A stretch of 64,000 nucleotides of DNA. Source: Brevibacillus laterosporus. GTDB lineage: Bacteria > Bacillota > Bacilli > Brevibacillales > Brevibacillaceae. The notes beneath the pieces are model-generated. The model was not told the origin of the DNA. It saw only the letters and a list, made by a program, of their open reading frames with translations, and did no database searches. Position 1 is the first letter of the stretch, and every line of letters begins with the position of its first letter. Below, piece after piece: positions 28,178 through 37,888 of the stretch. Position numbers and translations under genes: made by a program. The DNA lies in NCBI RefSeq assembly GCF_030489605.1, contig NZ_JAUKFY010000010.1, forward strand, positions 62,001-126,000, in the 5' to 3' direction.

Positions 28178-28727
28178 AGAAGCCTTGCTTAATCAGGTTA
28201 GAGCTCAAATGCATGAAAAGCGTTACCAGCATACCTTAGGCGTAGCAGAATCAGCCAAAAAGCTGGCCGTTCGTTACGGAGCAGATCCGATAAAAGCTGA
28301 GTTGGCGGGACTGCTGCATGATTACTGCAAATGCTGGGAAATTTCTCGGCTGCGAGATTACCTTCTTCGTTATGATTTGCCTCAGGATCTGCTTTCTGGG
28401 GATAAAGAATTATGGCATTCTTTTGTAGGAGCGATTGTGGTGCAACAGGAGCTACAGATACAGGATGCTGAGATATTGCAAGCGATTCGTTATCATACGA
28501 CAGGCCGTGAGAACATGTCCTTGCTGGAGAAAGTTGTTTGTCTGGCTGATTACATTGAACCCAATCGCAATTATCCTGGTGTAGAGGATATTAGAGGCCT
28601 GGCAGAGCAAGATTTGAATCAGGCGTTAGCACTTGCCCTCGGAGGAACAATACGTTTTTTAATTGAAAAAAAACAGCGGGTATATCCGCTCACTTTGCTT
28701 GCTTATAATGATCTTGTAATAGAATGA
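28158..28727 (+). CDS. yqeK: YqeK, HD-domain diadenosine polyphosphate hydrolase
   Basis: 189 residues. HD motifs: H-T-L-G-V near 32, L-L-H-D-Y at about 54 and later H-S-F-V-G and Y-H-T-T-G-R. YqeK-type proteins cleave Ap4A symmetrically (established for the family). Overlaps nadD at its start and rsfS is 11 bp downstream. Confidence 0.93.
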   Translation: MEQIQHREALLNQVRAQMHEKRYQHTLGVAESAKKLAVRYGADPIKAELAGLLHDYCKCWEISRLRDYLLRYDLPQDLLSGDKELWHSFVGAIVVQQELQIQDAEILQAIRYHTTGRENMSLLEKVVCLADYIEPNRNYPGVEDIRGLAEQDLNQALALALGGTIRFLIEKKQRVYPLTLLAYNDLVIE

Positions 28728-28738
28728 GGAGGCCTTTC

Positions 28739-29089
28739 ATGGTACAAATAGACAATCAATTGCTTCAACTAGCATATAAAGCGTGTGAAGATAAAAAAGC
28801 AGAAAATATTGTGGTTCTTGACATCCACACCATCTCAGTTATGGCAGACCGTTTTATCATTTGTCACGGTAACAATGAGCGTCAAGTACAGGCGATTGTT
28901 CGTGAAATTCGTGATCAGGTGCATAAAAATGGGTATAATATTCGTGGTATTGAAGGGGAAGAACAAGGTCGTTGGGTATTAGTTGACTGTGGAGATGTAG
29001 TTGTTCACGTTTTCCATAAAGAAGAACGCGACTTCTATAATCTTGAAAAGCTATGGTCTGATGCACCTCGCGTCACTGTAGAAGTGTAG
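28739..29089 (+). CDS. rsfS: Ribosomal silencing factor RsfS
   Basis: 116 residues. Contains V-V-L-D-I, D-R-F-I-I-C-H-G-N-N-E-R-Q-V-Q-A-I and W-V-L-V-D-C-G-D-V-V-V-H-V-F, the Iojap/RsfS signature. Binds uL14 and blocks 30S-50S joining in starvation. ATG at 28739 follows GAGGAGG; an earlier in-frame ATG overlaps the yqeK stop and lacks one. Formerly YqeL. Confidence 0.95.
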   Translation: MVQIDNQLLQLAYKACEDKKAENIVVLDIHTISVMADRFIICHGNNERQVQAIVREIRDQVHKNGYNIRGIEGEEQGRWVLVDCGDVVVHVFHKEERDFYNLEKLWSDAPRVTVEV

Positions 29090-29098
29090 GAAACGGCT

Positions 29099-29842
29099 AT
29101 GTCATATACGCATTTAGCTACAGTCTACGATGCGTTGATGGCGGATACGCCTTATCAGGACTGGCTGGTTTGGGCGGAGGATTATTGGCAGCTACACGGT
29201 AAGCCACAGACAATTCTTGACTTGGGATGTGGTACAGGCAGTATTGCCATTCCTCTGGCCCAAAAAGGCTACCAGGTAACTGGTGTTGATTTATCGCCAG
29301 AGATGCTCGCAATTGCCTATGAAAAAATGAAAACAGCACATGTTGATATTAATTGGGTTGAACAAGATATGACAGAGCTTTCTGTCAGCCCGATTGATTC
29401 GGTTATTTCCTTCTGTGACTGCCTTAGTTATATTACGGAAAAGGAAGCTGTACAAGCTACGTTTCAGCGTGTGTACCAGCATTTAAAACCAGGTGGAACC
29501 TTCCTTTTTGATGTACATAGTCCTTATAAAATTCTCACCTTTTTTGGAAATAACACATTTACACATGTAGATGAAGAGATTAACTACATCTGGCAATGCT
29601 ATACGGATGAAGAGCGAATAGAAGTAGAGCATGATCTTACTTTCTTTATTCGTTTAGAAAATGGATGCTATCAAAAACGGGAAGAAACACAATACCAACG
29701 AGCTTATCAGCCGACAGAGATCATTTTGTGGCTGCGAGAAGCCGGCTTTGAAGAAATTAAGCTAACTGCTGATTTTGTGAATCTTCCTCCTGTTGCTGAA
29801 AGCGAACGGCTATTTTTTTCTGCCAAACGTCCTCATGATTGA
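29099..29842 (+). CDS. yqeM: SAM-dependent methyltransferase YqeM
   Basis: 247 residues. SAM motif L-D-L-G-C-G-T-G, post-I V-T-G-V-D-L-S-P-E-M-L-A-I-A, then D-S-V-I-S-F-C-D-C-L and L-K-P-G-G-T-F-L-F-D. Target unknown. It starts nine bases after rsfS and ends the cluster; the T-box leader begins a few tens of bases later. Confidence 0.92.
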   Translation: MSYTHLATVYDALMADTPYQDWLVWAEDYWQLHGKPQTILDLGCGTGSIAIPLAQKGYQVTGVDLSPEMLAIAYEKMKTAHVDINWVEQDMTELSVSPIDSVISFCDCLSYITEKEAVQATFQRVYQHLKPGGTFLFDVHSPYKILTFFGNNTFTHVDEEINYIWQCYTDEERIEVEHDLTFFIRLENGCYQKREETQYQRAYQPTEIILWLREAGFEEIKLTADFVNLPPVAESERLFFSAKRPHD

Positions 29843-29879
29843 CATGTTCCGGTAAAAACGACTATAATCGATTCATATA

Positions 29880-30175
29880 TGAACAAAGCGAAAATGAGGC
29901 CTAGTACAAAAACTAGATCTGGCAAAGAGAGTTGACGGTAGGTGCGAGTCAACCCGATTCTTTTTGGAACTCCCCTCATTGCTTTTTTGCTGAAGACTTT
30001 CGTTGTGTAGGCAAAAGCGTCTGTCCACGTTACGGAAAAGGAAGGGAGTAGGGCACTGGGTAACGTTTCATCGTGTTAAACAGTTGCTTTGCTAACTAGG
30101 GTGGTACCGCGAGAAGAAAACAACCTCTCGTCCCTAGCAGCTTTTTCGGCTGTTAGAGATGTGAGGTTTTTTGTG
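29880..30175 (+). promoter_or_regulatory. T-box leader for leuS (leucine specifier)
   Basis: The conserved T-box A-G-G-G-T-G-G-T-A-C-C-G-C-G is at 30098-30111. The stem I base pairs AATGAGG (about 29892) with CCTCATT (about 29974). The putative specifier CTC (Leu) is at 29970-29972, just before that 3' strand. The terminator stem runs from CCTC near 30125 to GAGG near 30164 and ends in a T run. Uncharged tRNA-Leu would stabilise the antiterminator and allow leuS to be made. Start and end are approximate. Confidence 0.9.
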
Positions 30176-30288
30176 TGTCTTAGGGGCTAGACGTTTTTTG
30201 TCTGCTGATCATAAGACGCGGGTAACCTTTTAAATATGTTACCAATGTGAAGAAGGATTTGTGAAAGAGTAGAAGGAGGATGTAGCAA

Positions 30289-32760
30289 ATGTCTATGCCG
30301 TATAATCCACAAGAGCTGGAAGTCAAATGGCAGAAAAAATGGAACGAACAAAAAACAAACAAAACGGTGGAGGATTCCTCTAAGCCAAAATTTTACTGCC
30401 TTGAGCAATTTCCGTATCCATCTGGGCGTTTGCACATGGGCCATATGCGTGTATATTCAATCGGGGATGTTATTGCTCGTTTGAAGCGTATGAGCGGTTT
30501 TCAAGTATTGCACCCAATGGGCTGGGATGCATTTGGTTTGCCGGCTGAGAATGCTGCGGTTAAATTCGGAGCACAACCAGCTAAATGGACATATGAAAAT
30601 ATTGATTTTATGAAAATGCAATTAAACCGTCTGGGTGTAAGTATTGACTGGAGTCGTGAAGTGGCGACTTGCTCCCCAGATTATTATAAATGGACGCAAT
30701 GGCTATTTTTAACTTTCCTAGAACAAGGTCTTGCATATCGCAAGCGTGCTTTTGTAAATTGGTGCCCAGAATGCTCAACTGTACTTGCGAATGAGCAGGT
30801 AATTGATGGATTATGCTGGCGTTGCGATTCAGAAGTAACTAAGAAGGATCTGGAACAATGGTTCTTTAGTATTACTGATTATGCAGAACGTCTTTTGACG
30901 GATTTAGACAAATTGTCAGGTTGGCCGGAAAAAGTACGCACGATGCAAAAAAACTGGATTGGGAAAAGCGAAGGAGCTAATGTTACTTTCACAATTCCAG
31001 AGCTCAATGACGAGCAGGTAAAAGTATTTACAACTCGTCCTGACACGCTTTATGGCGTAAGTTATTTGGTATTGGCACCGGAACATCCATTGGTACCAAA
31101 ATTGATCGCTGGTAAAGAGCAAGAAGCCCCTGTTCTTGCTTTTGTCGAAGAAATGAAGAAAGAAAGCGACATTACTCGTACAGCGACTGATGCTGAAAAA
31201 GTGGGATTCTTCACAGGAGCATACGCGAAGCATCCTCTGACAGGGGAGCAATTGCCGATCTGGGTAGCTAACTATGTGCTACTTGATTACGGTACAGGTG
31301 CTGTAATGGGTGTGCCAGCCCATGATGAACGTGATTTTGCATTCGCGAAAAAGTATGATTTAGCGATGAAAGTAGTTATCAATCCGGAAAATCCAGAAAT
31401 TCTAGCTGATGAAATTGGGGTCGATGCCGCTTACACAGAAGACGGTACCTTAATAAACTCTGCTCAATTTGATGGAATGCCAAACCGTGAAGCGATTAAA
31501 GCAATTGCTGATGTACTTGAGCAGCAAGGTAAAGGCGGATTGTCTACCACTTATCGTCTACGCGACTGGCTGGTTTCTCGACAACGCTATTGGGGCGCTC
31601 CAATTCCAATCATTTATTGCGATAGCTGTGGCGTAGTACCAGTGCCAAAAGAACAACTGCCTGTGTTATTACCAGAAGATGTAGTTATCGATGGAAAACG
31701 GAATCCATTGACTAGCTCTGAGGAATTCATGAAAACCACGTGCCCTACATGTGGTGGAGCAGCAAAACGCGAGACGGATACAATGGATACCTTCATCGAT
31801 TCTTCTTGGTATTATTTACGATATACGGATGCAAGCAACAATGAACTGCCTTTCTCTAAAGAGAACGCAGACAAATGGATGCAAGTCGATGAATACATTG
31901 GCGGTATTGAGCACGCAATCCTGCACTTGTTGTATTCCCGATTCTTTACCAAAGTGCTGCATGATGCAGGTATGCTGTCCTTCGATGAGCCGTTCCGCAG
32001 CTTGTTAACACAAGGCATGGTATTAAAAGACGGGGCTAAAATGTCTAAATCAAAAGGCAATGTGGTAAGCCCGGATGAAATGATTGAGAAGTATGGAGCG
32101 GATACGGTTCGTTTGTTTATTCTGTTTGCGGCTCCGCCTGAACGGGATCTAGACTGGACGGATACTGGAGTAGAAGGAAGCTTCCGTTTCTTGAACCGTG
32201 TATGGCGCTTGGTAGAGAGCAATCAGGAATTATTCCAGGCTCCTTATCAAATAGCTGCGAATGATGATGCAGCCAAAGATTTGTATCGTACTACGCATCA
32301 TACCATTAAGAAGGTAACAGAAGATATTGGTGAGCGTTATACCTTTAATACAGCGATCAGTACGATTATGGAGCTAGTTAATAAGATGTACAGCTATCCA
32401 GCAGAATCAGACCGCGGTACCTTTGCTTTTGCAATGGAGACCCTTATCATTCTGCTTGCACCAATCGCACCACATATCTCTGAGGAAATGTGGCAACAAT
32501 TGATCGGTAAGACTAGCAGCGTACACATGCAGGAATGGCCAACGTTTGATCCTAAAGCATTGGTACTGGATGAAGTAGAAATCGTAATCCAAATCAATGG
32601 TAAAGTACGTGAAAAGCTGGTAGTCGCTAACGGACTTAGCAAAGATGAGCTAGAGAAGCATGTACTTGCTCATGAAAAAGGAATTGCACTTATTGACGGT
32701 AAAACCGTTCGTAAGGTAATTGCTGTCCCAGGTAAGCTGGTTAATATTGTAGTAGGTTAA
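30289..32760 (+). CDS. leuS: Leucyl-tRNA synthetase
   Basis: 823 residues, usual bacterial length. HIGH motif is H-M-G-H (49-52), KMSKS at 584-588 (A-K-M-S-K-S-K-G-N). The CP1 editing domain (about 220-410) contains T-T-R-P-D-T and [15 protein letters not shown]. Zinc-site Cys C-P-E-C and C-W-R-C are present. Start ATG at 30289 follows AAGGAGG. Controlled by the T-box leader upstream. Confidence 0.97.
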   Translation: MSMPYNPQELEVKWQKKWNEQKTNKTVEDSSKPKFYCLEQFPYPSGRLHMGHMRVYSIGDVIARLKRMSGFQVLHPMGWDAFGLPAENAAVKFGAQPAKWTYENIDFMKMQLNRLGVSIDWSREVATCSPDYYKWTQWLFLTFLEQGLAYRKRAFVNWCPECSTVLANEQVIDGLCWRCDSEVTKKDLEQWFFSITDYAERLLTDLDKLSGWPEKVRTMQKNWIGKSEGANVTFTIPELNDEQVKVFTTRPDTLYGVSYLVLAPEHPLVPKLIAGKEQEAPVLAFVEEMKKESDITRTATDAEKVGFFTGAYAKHPLTGEQLPIWVANYVLLDYGTGAVMGVPAHDERDFAFAKKYDLAMKVVINPENPEILADEIGVDAAYTEDGTLINSAQFDGMPNREAIKAIADVLEQQGKGGLSTTYRLRDWLVSRQRYWGAPIPIIYCDSCGVVPVPKEQLPVLLPEDVVIDGKRNPLTSSEEFMKTTCPTCGGAAKRETDTMDTFIDSSWYYLRYTDASNNELPFSKENADKWMQVDEYIGGIEHAILHLLYSRFFTKVLHDAGMLSFDEPFRSLLTQGMVLKDGAKMSKSKGNVVSPDEMIEKYGADTVRLFILFAAPPERDLDWTDTGVEGSFRFLNRVWRLVESNQELFQAPYQIAANDDAAKDLYRTTHHTIKKVTEDIGERYTFNTAISTIMELVNKMYSYPAESDRGTFAFAMETLIILLAPIAPHISEEMWQQLIGKTSSVHMQEWPTFDPKALVLDEVEIVIQINGKVREKLVVANGLSKDELEKHVLAHEKGIALIDGKTVRKVIAVPGKLVNIVVG

Positions 32761-32780
32761 TCATCTGTTTCGAGTAAAAA

Positions 32781-32832
32781 AGACAGCCTCTTCTCCTAAT
32801 GCTAGAAATTAGCTATAGGAGGGGGGCTTTTT
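32781..32832 (+). terminator. Terminator of leuS
   Basis: AGCC-TC-TTCTCCTA and TAGGAGG-G-GGGCT form a long stem followed by a T run (TTTTTT). No further gene lies before comER (33053); the 220 bases in between look empty. Confidence 0.8.
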
Positions 32833-33052
32833 TCTTTTGCGGATTATCGACACTCTTTTATTCTCCTGTATTTTACTTATGTACATGTATTAAGTAGTTC
32901 ATATAAGTCATATTGAATTTTAGATGAATAATCGAGGTCATGAAATCATCTTCCACATAATAAAGCCCCATCTATTGGAGTAAGGATAAACGTAATAGGT
33001 AAGAACAGCCATGTCTATAAAATCATTCTTTCATGATTCATTCTAATACTGA

Positions 33053-33877
33053 CTACCAATTTTCCAACAGTTCCTTCAATTCGCGTTGATCCTCTTCAAA
33101 TTTCTTTTGTGTGATGCGGAATACATGATGAAATACTCCAGGTAGAGAACCTTGTAAAATTCGCAGTCCTTCTCCTGTAATTCCTCCTGGTACGCAGACA
33201 CGCGCCTGTAGCTCTGGTAAGGTAAAGTGTCCTTGTTTTAATAATTCAGCTACTCCAATTAGCATTTGGGTTGTTAAATGAACGGCTGTTTCGTGGGGAA
33301 GACCCGTTTCTTCTTCCGCAGACCGAATTATTTGTTGCAGTGTATAACTGAGAAAAGCAGGTCCACAACTAGCGATATCTGCTGAGATTCGCAAAAATGA
33401 AGCTTGAATTTCCAAGGGAAGCCCGATATGTGATAGAAGGTGGAGTAAACGTTCCCTTGACTCGTCTGTGGCAGAACGACCGTATTCAAGCAAAATGAGT
33501 CCACTCAAAGCTTGATTAGTGATGCTTGGAACTGCACGTATAACCTGACAAGAGACTAATTTTTCCAGTTCTTCTACTACTATGGGACTTGTAATTGTAA
33601 CCAAGACCTGTTCATTGGAAAGAGAAGATGCGAATTCAGCTAATGCTGATCGATATTCTTTTGGCTTGACACATAAAAAAATCAGATCGCTGTTTGTAAC
33701 GACATCAACATTACTCGTAGCGATTTGCAATTCTGGAAATTGTTCTTGTAGAAGTGACAATTTGCTTGAAGTTCGATTATAGGCTCTAATTTGGTTGGGC
33801 AACACAGCCTGAGAACGAATAAAAGATTGTATGAGCATGCCCCCCATACTTCCAGTTCCAATAAACCCAAGTTGCAT
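33053..33877 (-). CDS. comER: ComER, P5C-reductase-like competence protein
   Basis: 274 residues. N-terminal NAD(P) motif G-F-I-G-T-G-S-M-G-G, and the C-terminal P5CR dimer domain V-C-V-P-G-G-I-T-G-E-G. It resembles ProC but is the ComER type found next to comEA in Bacillales. Its role in competence is minor or undefined; in B. cereus it affects sporulation and biofilms. Minus strand, upstream of leuS by convergence. Confidence 0.88.
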   Translation of the reverse strand: MQLGFIGTGSMGGMLIQSFIRSQAVLPNQIRAYNRTSSKLSLLQEQFPELQIATSNVDVVTNSDLIFLCVKPKEYRSALAEFASSLSNEQVLVTITSPIVVEELEKLVSCQVIRAVPSITNQALSGLILLEYGRSATDESRERLLHLLSHIGLPLEIQASFLRISADIASCGPAFLSYTLQQIIRSAEEETGLPHETAVHLTTQMLIGVAELLKQGHFTLPELQARVCVPGGITGEGLRILQGSLPGVFHHVFRITQKKFEEDQRELKELLENW

Positions 33878-34191
33878 GAAAATCCCTCCATACTTTTTTT
33901 GTAAAGAACTGTACAGGCGATACCATTTTCGTTCTAAAAGAGGTCTTTACATCTTATGTGTTAAAGGAGGGGTTCATGTTTTTTTGGAAGAGTAACGTTT
34001 TTATTTTCGGAACAAACTTACCCAATAAAATAACAAAAATATCTTTATTCCCCGGGGCAATAAGCTTACGAAGCTGATAAATTTTCCTTCATAATCAAAC
34101 TGCTTGGAAAAATTCTTTGTTATACTCCCAGTGCTATTTCTTTTTGAGCCTCGTCCCGTCTAATTCACATATCTAAATATTTGGGTTCAAT
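33878..34191. other. Intergenic, nothing assigned
   Basis: 314 bases between comER and comEA with short AT-rich repeats and no gene, promoter or terminator I could support beyond the ribosome binding site of comER. Confidence 0.5.
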
Positions 34192-35004
34192 TTATTCACA
34201 GGTTGCAATCTTTTTTATTTTTTCAAAGGTCTTCTTACCTATACCCGAAATTTTCATCAAATCTTCTAATTTAGTGAAACCCTTCTTATCGCGATAGGCC
34301 ATTATATCCTCTGCTCGTGTTTTCCCGATTCCCGGTAATTTCATAAGTTGCTCCAATGTAGCGGTTTTAATATTGATTTTAGTAGCAGAAGCTTGGGGTG
34401 AAGAAGGTGGCAAACTGCTTTGAATTGGCAAGCTGGGGTGAAGGAATGAATTAGTAAACTGGTTAGGAAAAGAAGTAGCTGACTCTTGCAGGGTAGGAAC
34501 ATATAAAACCATTCCATCCGTTAGCTTTTGTGCCAAATTAACTCGCTTTTGATCAGCCTGTGCTAAGAAACCACCGGCTTTCTGAATCACATGCATGACT
34601 CGTTCATTTGAGTCAAAAGAATATAAGCCCGGATGTGTGACAGCCCCCTTTACATCAATATAAAAGGAATGATTCATATTGCTGATTGGCTCATCTTTAG
34701 CAAGGGGGGAATCTATGGATACAGAAGATCTAGTATCAGAAAGGGTCTTTTCTTTAGAATCATCATTTTTATGTGAGCCTGTATTAGTGTTCACAGTAGA
34801 ATTTTTTTGTTCGAATTCTGCAAGCTTAGTTGTTTGCAATTCGGTCGTAGCAGTGCTTTCCTTTTCAGCGAAGGCAACAGGAGTAAGTCCGGACATAGTG
34901 GTGGATTCAGCGGCGGGGTATATCCAGAAGCTAAGTCCAATAAATAAAAGAGCAGCACTCACAAAAATCCATTTTCGATAACGATCCCACAATTCCATAA
35001 CCAT
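34192..35004 (-). CDS. comEA: ComEA, competence DNA receptor
   Basis: 270 residues. One transmembrane segment near residues 12-30, a low-complexity linker, an SLBB-type domain (F-Y-I-D-V-K-G-A-V-T-H-P-G-L-Y), then two helix-hairpin-helix motifs (L-M-K-L-P-G-I-G-K-T-R-A-E-D-I and L-M-K-I-S-G-I-G-K-K-T-F). Binds incoming DNA at the outer membrane face of the cytoplasmic membrane. ATG at 35004 after GGAGGG. It is not next to comEB here: asnB sits between them. Confidence 0.92.
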   Translation of the reverse strand: MVMELWDRYRKWIFVSAALLFIGLSFWIYPAAESTTMSGLTPVAFAEKESTATTELQTTKLAEFEQKNSTVNTNTGSHKNDDSKEKTLSDTRSSVSIDSPLAKDEPISNMNHSFYIDVKGAVTHPGLYSFDSNERVMHVIQKAGGFLAQADQKRVNLAQKLTDGMVLYVPTLQESATSFPNQFTNSFLHPSLPIQSSLPPSSPQASATKINIKTATLEQLMKLPGIGKTRAEDIMAYRDKKGFTKLEDLMKISGIGKKTFEKIKKIATCE

Positions 35005-35061
35005 TATTTATCCCTCCATCAGATCTTTAAAAATATCGTATAAAAAGATAGAGGGGAGTGC

Positions 35062-35097
35062 AAAAAAACCTTTCAATCACTTAGATTGAAAGGTTTT
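35062..35097 (-). terminator. Terminator of asnB
   Basis: AACCTTTCAATC and GATTGAAAGGTT pair around ACTTA; the minus strand ends in seven T. It lies just past the asnB stop. Confidence 0.9.
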
Positions 35098-35107
35098 CAG
35101 GTAATTA

Positions 35108-37033
35108 CTATCTTGCTATGCTTGAAGCGTTATTTTGCTTGCGAATTTGAACAGCAGGACTTACATAAGGCTGGAAGGAATACTTCTGCTCGATAAATAT
35201 CTGATGCCATAGCATAAAGATTAAAATGGTCCAGATCTTACGGCTATAATCACCGTGACCTTCCTTATGCTCATCAAGCATGTACAACACATAAGCTTTA
35301 TTAATTAAATGATCTACTTTCGCTTCAAAAATCAATTCTTTCGCCCATTTGTAGAATTCATTCTTCAACCAATGACGGGTTGGAACTGGGAAGCCAAGCT
35401 TTGGACGAGTCTTGATTTCAGGAGGCAAAAATTCCTTCATAGCTTCCCTTAAAACATGCTTGGTTGTACCTTCCGCAATCTTGTATTTGGTCGGAATAGT
35501 TGCTGCGAATTCAAATACCTTTGGATCAATGAACGGTACACGTAACTCCAGAGAGTTTGCCATGGTCATTTTGTCAGCTTTCATCAAAATGTTGCCGCGA
35601 AGCCAAGTATGGATATCCAAATACTGCATTTTGGTTACATCATCATAGCCTTGGACTCGCTGATAAATTTGTTGCGTGATATCGAATGGAGATTTGTAAT
35701 GACCAGCATGTTTAATATTCTCCATCACTACTTTTTCCTTGATCTCTTCACTGAAGATCATGGCATTTCCAAAGAAACGCTCCTCAACTGTTTTAGAGCC
35801 GCGAATCAAGAAGTTTTTCCCTTTCATGCTATCTGGCAAATGTTCAGCAACACTGCGCATGGAGGATTTCATCCAACCTGGCATATGCTTAAACATCCGA
35901 AGGGAGTGTGGCTCACGATATATGTTATATCCGCCAAAGAATTCATCTGCCCCTTCACCAGATAGAACAACCGTAACGTGCTCGCTAGCCATTTCTGCTA
36001 CGAAATATAGGAGAATAGCTGATGGATCTGCTACTGGTTCGTCCTGATGCCAGATGAGACGAGGCAATTCCTGCAGATAACGCTCTGCATTCATGGTGAC
36101 TTCGTGATGCTCTGTACCTAGATATTCTGCTGTACGGCGCGCGTAATCGAGTTCGCTGTATCCCGGGATATCAGAGCCAATTGAAAAGGTTTTAACTGGT
36201 TCAAACTTACGTAACATCCCTACGATGCTGCTGGAGTCTACACCACTGGATAAAAATGCTCCGCGGGAAACCTCACTAACTCTGTGTTTATCTACGGAAT
36301 CTAGCAAAATAGAGCGGGTACCTTCTACAAAATATGAGAATGGCTTACTTTCATCCGGTTCAAAGTGAACATCCCAATATTGTTCAATTGTCAGCTTATC
36401 ATCCTGAATGACAAAGAAATGACCTGGAGGGATGCGATATATTCCTTCATACATTGTCTCAGGGTCAGGGACATATTGAAAGGTTAGATAATGATAAAAG
36501 CCTTGTTGATTGACTGCTCGAGGCACGCCTGGCAGTTCAAGCAAGCTCTTAATTTCACTAGCTACAGCAATTGAATCGGCCGTTTCCGTATAGTAGAGCG
36601 GTTTAATTCCAAAATGATCGCGTGCTCCAAACAGTAGGCGTTTACGGCTATCATAAATAGTGAAACCAAACATACCGCGAAGTTTTTTCGGTGCATCAAA
36701 GCCAACCTCTTCATACAAGTGAAGAATGGTCTCAATATCTGAATCGGTCTGGAACACGTGACCCTGTTCCTTTAACCATGTCTGTAGTTCTTTGTAGTTA
36801 TAAACTTCCCCGTTACCGATAATCCAGATATCTTTTGTTTCATTAAACAAAGGCTGATGACCGCCAGCAACGTCAATGATGCTAAGACGGCGGAAGCCTA
36901 ATGCAATATTATCTTCTACATGGAAACCATCGTCGTCAGGACCGCGGTGCAAAATCACGTCGGTCATTGCTTTTATCGTTTCTAGTTGTGCAGGTGCTTG
37001 ATGCTTATTGAAGAACGAAACAATTCCACACAT
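35108..37033 (-). CDS. asnB: Asparagine synthetase, glutamine-hydrolysing
   Basis: 641 residues, as in B. subtilis AsnB. The glutaminase domain starts M-C-G-I-V (nucleophile Cys2) with R-G-P-D-D and N-G-E-V-Y-N-Y. The synthetase domain has the ATP loop S-S-G-V-D-S-S-S and S-G-E-G-A-D-E-F-F-G-G-Y. Amidates aspartate. In Bacillus AsnB amidates meso-diaminopimelate in peptidoglycan in some paralogues, so the acceptor is not certain. It is inserted between comEA and comEB; own terminator suggests an independent unit. Confidence 0.92.
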   Translation of the reverse strand: MCGIVSFFNKHQAPAQLETIKAMTDVILHRGPDDDGFHVEDNIALGFRRLSIIDVAGGHQPLFNETKDIWIIGNGEVYNYKELQTWLKEQGHVFQTDSDIETILHLYEEVGFDAPKKLRGMFGFTIYDSRKRLLFGARDHFGIKPLYYTETADSIAVASEIKSLLELPGVPRAVNQQGFYHYLTFQYVPDPETMYEGIYRIPPGHFFVIQDDKLTIEQYWDVHFEPDESKPFSYFVEGTRSILLDSVDKHRVSEVSRGAFLSSGVDSSSIVGMLRKFEPVKTFSIGSDIPGYSELDYARRTAEYLGTEHHEVTMNAERYLQELPRLIWHQDEPVADPSAILLYFVAEMASEHVTVVLSGEGADEFFGGYNIYREPHSLRMFKHMPGWMKSSMRSVAEHLPDSMKGKNFLIRGSKTVEERFFGNAMIFSEEIKEKVVMENIKHAGHYKSPFDITQQIYQRVQGYDDVTKMQYLDIHTWLRGNILMKADKMTMANSLELRVPFIDPKVFEFAATIPTKYKIAEGTTKHVLREAMKEFLPPEIKTRPKLGFPVPTRHWLKNEFYKWAKELIFEAKVDHLINKAYVLYMLDEHKEGHGDYSRKIWTILIFMLWHQIFIEQKYSFQPYVSPAVQIRKQNNASSIAR

Positions 37034-37256
37034 TCTCTTAGACTCTTCCTCTCACAGGGTGGTCCCCTGAAAATACACTATCTTAATCTAACATGGATTC
37101 CAAGCAAGCGCAATGCGGCAGTTGACTCGATTAAAGCAGGGCGAGTGGACAACAAAATGTAAACGATTAACGTAAAATGTTTTTTCGCCTCGTCTACAAG
37201 ACAGCTCTCTTGCCCGATTCAGGTAACCCTTTGCATCTTATTATAAACAAATAAGA

Positions 37257-37280
37257 GGTCCTCTTGTGCGAAAGAGAACC
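37257..37280 (-). terminator. Terminator of comEB
   Basis: On the minus strand GGTTCTCTT, loop TCGCAC, AAGAGGACC (one G-T pair), then TCTTATTTGTTTA; 22 bp beyond the comEB stop. The rest of 37034-37256 shows no gene. Confidence 0.7.
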
Positions 37281-37301
37281 CATGTCGACAGCGTATTTTA
37301 G

Positions 37302-37733
37302 TTAGTTGTTCCTTACATCCGAAAAAGGTATGTGAACGACCTCTATACCTTTTAGGAAATGCTCATTCCATTTATTTGGATAGGCATTACGGTACACGAT
37401 CCGTGAAATCCCTGATTGAGCGAGTGTCTTAGCGCAATTTTCACAAGGTTCGTGTGTAACGTAGGCCGTAGCTCCCTTTAGACTGTCTCGATCTGCGTGT
37501 AAAACACTATTCACTTCGGCATGCACTGTTCGTACACAACGTCCAGCTTCATTAATTAAACAGCCTCCATCATCACAATGATCGTGACCATGGATGGAGC
37601 CATTGTAGCCCGTTGCAATAATATGTTTATCCTTCACAATTACGCTACCCACATGAAGGCGGGGGCAGGTAGAACGGGTGGATACCTGGTCGGCAATATC
37701 TAGGAAATATTCATCCCAACTTTTTCTCGCCAT
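37302..37733 (-). CDS. comEB: ComEB, dCMP deaminase
   Basis: 143 residues. Zinc site H-A-E-V (His71, Glu73) and P-C-E-N-C (Cys97, Cys100). An extra metal site near C-D-D-G-G-C is typical of dCMP deaminases. Makes dUMP from dCMP; in competent cells it also helps place ComGA and others. ATG at 37733 follows AAAGGAG. Divergent from comEC with 155 bp between starts. Confidence 0.93.
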   Translation of the reverse strand: MARKSWDEYFLDIADQVSTRSTCPRLHVGSVIVKDKHIIATGYNGSIHGHDHCDDGGCLINEAGRCVRTVHAEVNSVLHADRDSLKGATAYVTHEPCENCAKTLAQSGISRIVYRNAYPNKWNEHFLKGIEVVHIPFSDVRNN

Positions 37734-37888
37734 GTTGCTTCTCTCCTTTGACACCGAACACTGTTCTTACTACTATGTATTATAATTTTGCTTTATTATA
37801 CTATAACCCTCTTCGCTTTCTCTATTATTTTTGTCCATATTCTTGCTCCTATAATGGATTGAGGAATAGAGAGAAAGGTGGAGAACGG